A DNA stretch of 7,878 nt, from contig JAATFJ010000278.1 in the NCBI GenBank assembly GCA_015655255.1, positions 1 to 7,878 on the forward strand, written 5' to 3'. The position numbers and the translations under genes were made by a program. The notes below the pieces were generated by a model. The model saw nothing but the letters and a program-made list of their open reading frames with translations, made no database searches and was not told where the DNA came from. This document shows positions 1 through 5,365 of this stretch, one piece after another (position 1 is the stretch's first letter; every line of letters begins with the position of its first letter). This stretch comes from Actinomycetales bacterium. GTDB lineage: Bacteria > Actinomycetota > Actinomycetes > Actinomycetales > Microbacteriaceae.

Positions 1-1
1 G

Positions 2-802
2 GAGGAACTGCGCCGCGTCGTACGCCTCCTCGACGTCGTCCGCTCACTCGCGGAACGCGAGGAGCGTGCCGAAGTGGTCTCCGCGAATGAGGCGCCCACC
101 GGAGCGGGATTGGCCTCCTCCGCCTCCGGATTCGCCGCGCTCGCGACGGCGGCGGCTACGGAGTTCGGCCTGGAGCTCTCGCAGAGGGACCTCAGCAGGC
201 TCGCGCGCCGTGGCTCCGGCTCCGCGACGCGTTCGATCGTGCCCGGGCTCAGCGTCTGGCACGCGGGCGACGATGAGGAGTCCTTCGCCGAGCCCGTCTC
301 CGGCCCTGAGCTGCGCATGGTCATCGTCACCGTCACAGACAAGAAGAAGGCCGTCTCCAGCCGCGACGCGATGCGCAGCACCGCACTCACTTCCCCTTAC
401 TACCCGGCCTGGATCGCCTCCACGCGGCAGAGTCTCGAAGCCATGCTCTCGGCCCTTGCCGATGAGGACTTCACCCGCATCGGCCGAATCACGGAGTCGC
501 ACGCACTGCGGATGCACGCCGTCATCGAAGCCTCCGATCCGCCGGTCCGCTACCTCGCTCCGCGGAGCATCGCCGTCTTCGACGCCGTCGCGGCACTCCG
601 TGAGAGCGGCACGGAATGCTATGCCACCGCGGATGCGGGCCCCAACGTCGCCGCCGTCGTGCGGCCGGACGACGCGGCCTTCGTCGCCACCGCCCTGTCC
701 GCGTTCGGTGACGTCCGTATCGTCCGACCCGGCCCCGGCGCCGCATTGGTCGCCACCACAGGGGACGGAGAACCACAGCACAATCGGGAGGGGAACCCGT
801 GA
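2..802 (+). CDS. mvaD: Diphosphomevalonate decarboxylase, C-terminal 266 residues (5' end outside window)
   Basis: GHMP-superfamily enzyme that decarboxylates mevalonate 5-diphosphate to isopentenyl diphosphate, using ATP; cytosolic. The frame is open from base 2, so the gene starts left of the window. The GTG at 74 lies inside the conserved core and is not the start. Visible landmarks, numbered from the first whole codon: the ATP-binding motif NEAPTGAGLASSASGF at residues 29-44, the RRGSGSATRSI motif at 69-79, DKKKAVSSRDAM at 113-124 followed by TSPYYPAW at 130-137, and DAGPN beginning at residue 211, whose Asp matches the catalytic aspartate of the family. From the usual length of about 320-340 residues, some 60-75 N-terminal residues are missing. 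The stop overlaps the start of mvaK2 by 4 bp. In the Streptomyces CL190 cluster mevalonate kinase precedes this gene. The DAGPN and SSASG motifs make this a decarboxylase rather than another GHMP kinase. Confidence 0.95.
   Translation, partial: EELRRVVRLLDVVRSLAEREERAEVVSANEAPTGAGLASSASGFAALATAAATEFGLELSQRDLSRLARRGSGSATRSIVPGLSVWHAGDDEESFAEPVSGPELRMVIVTVTDKKKAVSSRDAMRSTALTSPYYPAWIASTRQSLEAMLSALADEDFTRIGRITESHALRMHAVIEASDPPVRYLAPRSIAVFDAVAALRESGTECYATADAGPNVAAVVRPDDAAFVATALSAFGDVRIVRPGPGAALVATTGDGEPQHNREGNP
787..793 (+). promoter_or_regulatory. Ribosome binding site for mvaK2
   Basis: GGAGGGG lies 5 nt before the GTG at 799 and inside the end of mvaD. It supports GTG 799 as the start. The GTGA overlap with the mvaD stop suggests re-initiation by ribosomes finishing mvaD. 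Confidence 0.75.
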
Positions 803-1887
803 TCGAAACCCGCGCGCCGGGAAAGCTCTACATCGCGGGGGAATACGCCGTCGTCGAACCCGGACAGCCCGCTGTCCTCGTCGCCGTCGACCGGTACATC
901 ACCGTGAGCCTCACTGAGGGGACCGATGTGGGGCGCGTGCACTCCAGCGAGTACGGGCGCCTGCCCCTCGTCTGGGTGCGCGATCAGGACAGCGACAGCA
1001 TCGTCCTTGAGCACGCCCCCTTCGACTACGTCTTCGCGGCGATCTCCGCCGTGGAGCAGCTGCGCGCCGAACGCAAGCTCGCGCCGCGCTACTTCGATCT
1101 GCACATCGGCACGGAGCTCGACGATGCCAACGGACGCAAGTTCGGGCTGGGCTCCTCCGGTGCGGTCACCGTGGCCGTCATCGCTGCCCTCGACGAGTTC
1201 TACGGGCTGCAGCTCACGCGCGCAGAGCGCTTCAAGATCGCCCTCCTCGCCACGATAGAGGTCGCGCCGAAGGCATCGGGAGGTGATCTCGCCGCGAGCA
1301 CGTTCGGCGGCTGGATCCGCTACACCGCACCCGATCGCGAGGTGCTGCGCGCCGTGCGGGCGGAGCACGGCATCGTCCACGCGCTCACGGACACCGCCTG
1401 GGACCTGTGCTCGGTCAAGCGGCTCCCCAAGCCGCAGACACTGCAGCTGCTCGTGGGGTGGACAGGCTCCCCCGCCTCCACCGAACGCCTCGTGGAGGGG
1501 GTGCGCCGCTCAGAGCCGGCAAGTGCCCGACAGTACACCTCGTTCGTCGACGAGAGCCGCGCCTGCGTGGATCTCCTCGTCGCGGCCCTCGAAGGCGATG
1601 AGGCGAGCGCGCTGCCCCTCATCCATCGTGCGCGCCGACTCCTGCAGCAGCTGGGCAACGCCGCCGACATCCGCATCGAGACCGATGAGCTCCGCGCCCT
1701 GTGTGATATCGCGGAGCGGCACGGCGCCGCGGCGAAGCCGTCCGGCGCGGGCGGAGGCGACTGCGGCATCGTGCTCGCGCGCACGGGAACCGATGTCGAT
1801 GCGGTCCTGCGCGAATGGGAGGCACACGAAATCCGTCTCCTGCGCCTCGCCGTGCACCCTCCGGAGGGCCGGATCGATGCCCTCTGA
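799..1887 (+). CDS. mvaK2: Phosphomevalonate kinase
   Basis: A GHMP kinase of 362 residues that phosphorylates mevalonate 5-phosphate to the 5-diphosphate, the substrate of MvaD encoded just upstream. Motif 1 is APGKLYIAGEYAV at residues 6-18. Motif 2, the ATP phosphate-binding loop, is KFGLGSSGAVTVAV at 114-127. SGGDLAASTFGGWIRY at 160-175 is typical of bacterial phosphomevalonate kinases. Motif 3 is AAKPSGAGGGDCGI at 311-324. The length suits the Gram-positive type. The GTG start has a strong Shine-Dalgarno sequence 5 nt upstream, and residue 1 falls just before motif 1 as in relatives. It overlaps mvaD by 4 bp and fni by 11 bp. Mevalonate kinase would be the alternative, but the AGEYAV form of motif 1, the SGGD/FGGW block and the place between mvaD and fni favour MvaK2. 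Confidence 0.93.
   Translation: MIETRAPGKLYIAGEYAVVEPGQPAVLVAVDRYITVSLTEGTDVGRVHSSEYGRLPLVWVRDQDSDSIVLEHAPFDYVFAAISAVEQLRAERKLAPRYFDLHIGTELDDANGRKFGLGSSGAVTVAVIAALDEFYGLQLTRAERFKIALLATIEVAPKASGGDLAASTFGGWIRYTAPDREVLRAVRAEHGIVHALTDTAWDLCSVKRLPKPQTLQLLVGWTGSPASTERLVEGVRRSEPASARQYTSFVDESRACVDLLVAALEGDEASALPLIHRARRLLQQLGNAADIRIETDELRALCDIAERHGAAAKPSGAGGGDCGIVLARTGTDVDAVLREWEAHEIRLLRLAVHPPEGRIDAL
1863..1868 (+). promoter_or_regulatory. Ribosome binding site deciding the fni start
   Basis: GGAGGG lies 8 nt before the ATG at 1877. The fni frame stays open for almost 600 bases further upstream inside mvaK2, so this site and the onset of similarity to the family fix the start at 1877. Confidence 0.7.
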
Positions 1888-2950
1888 GGACCCCTCGCTG
1901 CGCGCCTCGCGCAAAGACGAGCACGTGCGGCTGGCCGCGGCGCAGGAGCGTCCCGCCCATAACGACTTCGACGACATTGAGTTCCTGCACCACGCCCTCG
2001 TCGGCGGGGATGCGGCAACCGTCGACCTCGGCGTGACCATCGCCGGGCGTCGCTGGGACCTCCCCCTCTACGTCAACGGGATGACGGGCGGCACCGAGCG
2101 CACGACGCGCATCAATCGCGAGATCGCCATCGCGGCGCGCGAGACGGGCCTTGCCATGGGCTGCGGCTCGGTGTCCGTCGCTCTCGACGATCCCGCCGCC
2201 GCAGAGGGGTTCCGCATCATCCGCGCGGAGAACCCCGACGGCGTCGTCCTCGCAAACATCGGCGTCGGCCGCAGCGGGGCGGATGCCGTCCGTGCCGTCG
2301 AGCTCGTCGAGGCGGACGCCCTGCAACTGCACCTCAACGCCGTCCAGGAGACCGTCATGCGCGAGGGCGCGACGGACTTCTCCGGCTGGCTGCGCTCCGT
2401 GGAGGACGTTGTCCGGCACTCTCCCGTTCCTGTCATAGCCAAGGAGGTCGGTTTCGGCCTCAGTAGGCGCACGCTGCGGACGCTCGCCGATCTCGGCGTC
2501 GGCATCGCGGATGTCGCGGGCGTGGGCGGAACGGACTTCGTGCGGATCGAGAACGATCGCCGCGACGATGCGGACTACAGCTGGCTCGTCGGCTTCGGGC
2601 AGTCCGCAGCGGCCTCGCTGCTGGACGCTCCGGAGGATGGACCAGAGCTCCTCGCCTCCGGCGGGGTGCGGAATCCCTTCGACGTCGTGAAATCCCTTGC
2701 CCTGGGCGCCTCCGCCGTCGGCGTCGCCGGCCTTTTCCTGCGCGCAGCCCTCGATGACGGTGCCGAGGGTCTCGTCACGCTCGTGGAGCAGTGGCGCGGA
2801 CAGCTGCGGGAGGTGTTCGCCCTTCTCGGTGCTGCGAACCCCGCACAGCTGCTCGGCACCGATGTGCTTGTGCGCGGCCGGCTGGCGGAGTTCGCCCGGT
2901 TGCGCGATATCGACCTGGCGGCCTGGACCCGCCGCTCCGACAGCAGGTAG
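1877..2950 (+). CDS. fni: Type 2 isopentenyl-diphosphate delta-isomerase (FMN-dependent)
   Basis: Interconverts isopentenyl and dimethylallyl diphosphate. It is a TIM-barrel flavoprotein needing FMN, a reduced nicotinamide to reduce the flavin, and Mg2+. It is unrelated to the Nudix-type isomerase. The product has 357 residues, normal for the family. The N-terminal signature RKDEHVRLA is at 12-20. Flavin and substrate motifs follow: NGMTGGTERT at 67-76, MGCGSVSVAL at 94-103, NIGVGRSG at 127-134, LQLHLNAVQE at 149-158 (the Gln-Glu pair matches the Mg2+-binding site), AKEVGFG at 188-194, DVAGVGGTDF at 212-221, IENDRR at 224-229, and the phosphate-binding SGGVRNPFDVVKSLALGA at 261-278. I start it at ATG 1877; the longer open frame upstream is a shadow of mvaK2. 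It overlaps mvaK2 by 11 bp and is followed by mvaA after 13 nt. Confidence 0.97.
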   Translation: MPSEDPSLRASRKDEHVRLAAAQERPAHNDFDDIEFLHHALVGGDAATVDLGVTIAGRRWDLPLYVNGMTGGTERTTRINREIAIAARETGLAMGCGSVSVALDDPAAAEGFRIIRAENPDGVVLANIGVGRSGADAVRAVELVEADALQLHLNAVQETVMREGATDFSGWLRSVEDVVRHSPVPVIAKEVGFGLSRRTLRTLADLGVGIADVAGVGGTDFVRIENDRRDDADYSWLVGFGQSAAASLLDAPEDGPELLASGGVRNPFDVVKSLALGASAVGVAGLFLRAALDDGAEGLVTLVEQWRGQLREVFALLGAANPAQLLGTDVLVRGRLAEFARLRDIDLAAWTRRSDSR

Positions 2951-2953
2951 AAC

Positions 2954-2957
2954 GGAG
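2954..2957 (+). promoter_or_regulatory. Ribosome binding site for mvaA
   Basis: GGAG lies 6 nt before the ATG at 2964, in the only gap (13 nt) between visible genes of the operon. It supports 2964 over earlier in-frame starts that lie within fni. Confidence 0.65.
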
Positions 2958-2963
2958 AACACC

Positions 2964-4016
2964 ATGGCGCGCGACGCAGACGTCCCCACGCTCATCCCCA
3001 CCCGGTGGGTGGGACCGATCCGGATCTCCGGGGCGGTCGATGGCGATATCGAGGTCCCCCTTGCCACCTACGAAACGCCGCTGTGGCCGTCCGTGGGACG
3101 CGGTGCCCGCGTGAGCAGAGCGATCGAAGGTGGCATCCGCACGGTCGTCATTGACGAGCGCATGACGCGGTCTGTCCTCTTCACGGCGGCGGGAGCGCTT
3201 GAGGCGCATTCCGCCTCCGTCGCGATCATGGAGCGTTTTGCGGAACTCGCCGAGGTCGTCGCGGCGGGGAGCAGACACGCAACGCTCATCGAGATTCATC
3301 CCGAGATCGTCGGCGATCTCCTCTTCGTCCGCTTCGCCTTCACGACGGGCGATGCCTCAGGACACAACATGGTGACGGCCGCTTCCGAAGCGCTCATGGA
3401 ACGCATTCTGTCCTGGGGCCTCGACATCGACTACGGCTCGATCTCCGGAAACTTCTGCGCCGATAAGAAACCCACCGCGGTCAACGGCATCCTCGGGCGC
3501 GGGCGCAACGTCATCGCCGATATCCTGCTGCCGCATGACATCCTCCACGACGTGCTGCGCACGGATGCCCGCAGGCTCACCGATCTCGTCGTGCGCAAGA
3601 ATCTCGTAGGCGGCACGATTGCCGGTTCTCTCCGCTCCGCGAACGCCCACTATGCAAATATGCTCCTCGCGGTATATCTCGCAACGGGTCAGGACGCGGC
3701 AAACATCGTCGAGGGCTCGCAGGGCATCACCTTCGCCGAGGAGCGCGACGAGGGAGTCTACTTCTCCTGCTCGCTCCCCCACCTGATTGTCGGCACCGTC
3801 GGCAACGGCAAGCACCTCGCACACGTCGAGGAGGCGCTTACGAGGCTCGGTTGCCGCGAGGACCGCCCCTCGGGCGCAAACGCCCAGAGGCTTGCCGCTA
3901 TTACCGCGGCGACAGTGCTCTGCGGGGAGCTCTCTCTGCTCGCCGCGCAAACCAATCCCGGCGAGCTCATGGCCGTGCACCGCAAGATGGAGCGCAACGA
4001 GAAGGCGGGACGATGA
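2964..4016 (+). CDS. mvaA: Hydroxymethylglutaryl-CoA reductase (class I-like, NADPH type)
   Basis: Reduces HMG-CoA to mevalonate and CoA, the committed step of the pathway. The product has 350 residues: the soluble catalytic domain alone, with no membrane segments. All catalytic residues are visible. Glu37 lies in PLATYETPL, equivalent to the TTEG motif of the human enzyme. The lysine lies in SGNFCADKKPTAVNGI (Lys168/169). Asp244 lies in ATGQDAANIVEGSQG. A C-terminal His339 lies in MAVHRKMER. The nucleotide-binding segment TGDASGHNMV (128-137) corresponds to DAMGMNM of eukaryotic class I enzymes. The DKKPTAVN and TYETPL forms resemble class I enzymes and the CL190 reductase more than the class II enzymes of Pseudomonas mevalonii or staphylococci, hence the NADPH inference. 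The open frame extends upstream into fni, but the ribosome binding site and similarity point to ATG 2964. Its stop overlaps the mvaS start. Confidence 0.97.
   Translation: MARDADVPTLIPTRWVGPIRISGAVDGDIEVPLATYETPLWPSVGRGARVSRAIEGGIRTVVIDERMTRSVLFTAAGALEAHSASVAIMERFAELAEVVAAGSRHATLIEIHPEIVGDLLFVRFAFTTGDASGHNMVTAASEALMERILSWGLDIDYGSISGNFCADKKPTAVNGILGRGRNVIADILLPHDILHDVLRTDARRLTDLVVRKNLVGGTIAGSLRSANAHYANMLLAVYLATGQDAANIVEGSQGITFAEERDEGVYFSCSLPHLIVGTVGNGKHLAHVEEALTRLGCREDRPSGANAQRLAAITAATVLCGELSLLAAQTNPGELMAVHRKMERNEKAGR
4001..4005 (+). promoter_or_regulatory. Weak ribosome binding site for mvaS
   Basis: GAAGG lies 7 nt before ATG 4013 and 10 nt before ATG 4016, at the end of mvaA. It is a partial match to the consensus, so mvaS translation probably depends on coupling to mvaA through the overlapping stop and start. 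Confidence 0.45.
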
Positions 4017-5158
4017 TGACCGTCGGAATTCACGATCTCGAGGTCGCAACCACCCACCATGTGCTCGACCTCGCCGTCCTCGCCGCTGCGCGCGGGGTCG
4101 ATCCGGACAAGTACCGCATCGGTCTCGGCCAGCACGAGATGAGCATGCCCGCCGTCGACGAGGACGTCGTGACCTTAGGCGCCGCCGCCGCACTCCCGCT
4201 CATCGAGCGGCACGGCACGGAGGGCATCCGCACGCTGCTGTTCGCGACGGAGTCCGGCGTCGACCAGTCGAAGTCCGCGGCCGCGTGGACACACCGCCTC
4301 CTGGGCCTACCTCCGCAGGTCCGCGTCGTCGAACTCAAGCAGGCATGCTACGCGGGAACCGCGGCACTGCAAACGGCGCTCGGGATCGTCGCTCGCTCCC
4401 CCACGGAGAAGGTGCTCGTCATCGCGAGCTACATCGCGCGTTACGCTCTCGACTCCCCCGGGGAACCGACGCAGGGCGCCGGAGCTGTCGCCTTCCTCGT
4501 GACCGCGGACCCTGCGCTCGTGGAGATCGAGCCGGTGTCCGGCATACACACCGCCGATATCGACGACTTCTGGCGGCCGAATGATTCCACGGTCGCCGTC
4601 GTCGATGGGGCGCTGTCGCTCAAGACCTATCTCGATGCGGCCACGGGTGCCTGGGACGATTTCGTCGCCCACGGTGGTGAGACGGCGATCGACCGACTGT
4701 TGTTCCACCAGCCCTTCGGGAAGATGGCCGTCAAGGCGCAGCAGCGGTTGGCTCGGCACACATCCGTCGAGGTCGATGCGAGCGGTGTGGAGTGGGGCGC
4801 GGCGTACAACCGACGGCTCGGTAACACCTACACGGCCTCGGTTTATGCCGCGCTTGCGGCGCTTCTCGACCACGATCCGTCGGTGGCAGGCGGGCGCGTC
4901 GGCCTGTTCAGCTACGGATCCGGGAGCATCGGCGAGCTGATTACAGGGATCGTGCGCTCTGCGGGCGATGCCGCGGGACGTGCCGCGCGCGTGGAGGCTC
5001 GGCTGAACGCACGTGTACCCGTCTCCTTTGATGAGTACGTCGCGCTGCACGAAGGAGCCGTACACAGCTCCGCCGACGTCGAGCTGCCCGTCGTCGCAGC
5101 GGGTCCGTTCCGCCTCGCCGCCGTCCGCGGTGGACGCCGTATCTACGAGGCGTGCTAG
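4013..5158 (+). CDS. mvaS: Hydroxymethylglutaryl-CoA synthase
   Basis: Thiolase-fold enzyme that condenses acetyl-CoA with acetoacetyl-CoA to give HMG-CoA, feeding MvaA encoded just upstream. From ATG 4013 it has 381 residues, normal for bacterial MvaS. The catalytic triad is present: Glu80 in FATESGVDQSKSAA, the acyl-carrying Cys112 in LKQACYAGTAAL, and His232 in LFHQPFGKMAVKA. These sit almost exactly where Staphylococcus aureus MvaS has Glu79, Cys111 and His233. Other family blocks are GEPTQGAGAVAFL (150-162), FWRPNDSTVAVVDGALS (186-202), and YGSGSIGEL (301-309). Two adjacent ATGs (4013 and 4016) both fit; the first overlaps the mvaA stop by 4 bp (ATGA), the second by 1 bp. It contains a TTA leucine codon at 4175-4177, rare in such GC-rich DNA. 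It is the last gene of the operon; a hairpin begins 20 nt after its stop. Confidence 0.97.
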   Translation: MMTVGIHDLEVATTHHVLDLAVLAAARGVDPDKYRIGLGQHEMSMPAVDEDVVTLGAAAALPLIERHGTEGIRTLLFATESGVDQSKSAAAWTHRLLGLPPQVRVVELKQACYAGTAALQTALGIVARSPTEKVLVIASYIARYALDSPGEPTQGAGAVAFLVTADPALVEIEPVSGIHTADIDDFWRPNDSTVAVVDGALSLKTYLDAATGAWDDFVAHGGETAIDRLLFHQPFGKMAVKAQQRLARHTSVEVDASGVEWGAAYNRRLGNTYTASVYAALAALLDHDPSVAGGRVGLFSYGSGSIGELITGIVRSAGDAAGRAARVEARLNARVPVSFDEYVALHEGAVHSSADVELPVVAAGPFRLAAVRGGRRIYEAC

Positions 5159-5169
5159 CGGGCGGGCGC

Positions 5170-5220
5170 CCGCGCCTCGCGGGTCCGCGCCCTTACACTT
5201 CCGCGCCCTCGCGGATCCGC
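5170..5220 (+). repeat. Imperfect direct repeat, two 19-20 bp copies
   Basis: CCGCGCCTCGCGGGTCCGC (5170-5188) recurs as CCGCGCCCTCGCGGATCCGC (5201-5220), offset by 31 bp, with one inserted C and one G-to-A change. Each copy is also nearly self-complementary at its 3' end, so the two copies can pair with each other as the hairpin listed separately. Confidence 0.75.
5179..5220 (+). terminator. Candidate terminator hairpin after mvaS
   Basis: Bases 5179-5189 (GCGGGTCCGCG) pair with 5210-5220 (CGCGGATCCGC) over 11 bp with one G-U wobble, around a 20 nt loop. In the opposite strand's RNA the wobble becomes an A-C mismatch, so the hairpin is best formed in the mva transcript. No U-tract follows, so this is not a classical intrinsic terminator. 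It may act as a U-tract-less terminator, as a 3'-end stabiliser, or beside Rho. A second short palindrome (5162-5173) immediately follows the mvaS stop. Confidence 0.4.
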
Positions 5221-5254
5221 CGAACCACCCACATCACGCCGAACCACCCATCTA
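5190..5254 (+). terminator. C-rich, G-poor tract after mvaS, candidate Rho-utilisation site
   Basis: In 5191-5250 the + strand has 31 C and only 9 G; from 5221 to 5254 it has 17 C and 3 G. C-rich, G-poor RNA with little structure is the known signature of Rho loading sites, and the tract begins about 32 nt after the mvaS stop. The function is inferred from composition only. Confidence 0.35.
5218..5250 (+). repeat. Perfect 14 bp direct repeat, period 19
   Basis: CGCCGAACCACCCA occurs at 5218-5231 and again, unchanged, at 5237-5250, separated by 5 bp. The first copy shares its first three bases with the end of the preceding repeat pair. It could be a tandem duplication or two sites for a protein binding one face of the helix at about two-turn spacing. 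Confidence 0.8.
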
Positions 5255-5270
5255 AATACGTGAATACGTG
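5255..5270 (+). repeat. Tandem 8 bp repeat AATACGTG x2 in an AT-rich island
   Basis: AATACGTG is repeated head to tail with no spacer. Together with the preceding bases it makes the most AT-rich spot of the intergenic region, at its centre. Each copy contains the palindromic core ACGT. No function is evident. Confidence 0.8.
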
Positions 5271-5303
5271 GGGGGCTCGGCAGGAGGTGGGGGCTGGGCA
5301 GGA
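5271..5303 (+). repeat. Imperfect 15 bp direct repeat, period 18
   Basis: GGGGGCTCGGCAGGA (5271-5285) recurs as GGGGGCTGGGCAGGA (5289-5303) with one C/G difference. GGTG follows the first copy directly and the second after three extra bases. It lies within the G-rich half of the intergenic region. Confidence 0.75.
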
Positions 5304-5330
5304 CGAGGTGCGCGCGGACGAGCGGGAGGA
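5271..5330 (-). terminator. C-rich, G-poor tract after pheT, candidate Rho-utilisation site
   Basis: Read on the - strand, these 60 nt hold 36 C and 11 G and begin about 35 nt after the pheT stop. This is the same composition signature as the tract after mvaS, in mirror image. Rho-dependent termination of the pheST transcript is an inference from composition. Confidence 0.35.
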
Positions 5331-5365
5331 CACGCGGGCGGCGTGCAGCAGCGCGCGCGCCGCGC

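Noticed and set aside
1283..1876. N-terminal extension of the fni frame, which could suggest a fusion protein
   Set aside because: The extension translates to Arg/Ser/Pro-rich sequence of the kind produced by reading mvaK2 out of frame. The ribosome binding site and the family start both fall at ATG 1877.
1619..3067. 482-residue open frame on the - strand opposite mvaK2 and fni
   Set aside because: It is antisense to well-supported enzymes, has low-complexity charged composition, and spans two gene junctions. It is a GC-driven shadow.
5162..5173. 12 bp palindrome GCGGGCGCCCGC as a regulator-binding site
   Set aside because: It contains no recognisable operator, lies immediately after the mvaS stop rather than near a promoter, and such GC palindromes are frequent in this composition. 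At most it adds to RNA structure at the 3' end.
5270..5298. Possible G-quadruplex on the + strand (runs of 6, 5 and 3 G)
   Set aside because: Only three runs of three or more G are present, so a standard four-run, three-layer quadruplex is not formed. The G-richness is better described as the complement of the C-rich tract of the pheT transcript.
5338..5363. Hairpin just after pheT (GCGGCG pairing with CGCCGC) as an intrinsic terminator
   Set aside because: The stem is only 6 bp, competes with another pairing in the alternating GC stretch, and has no U-tract. In DNA this GC-rich such stems arise by chance.
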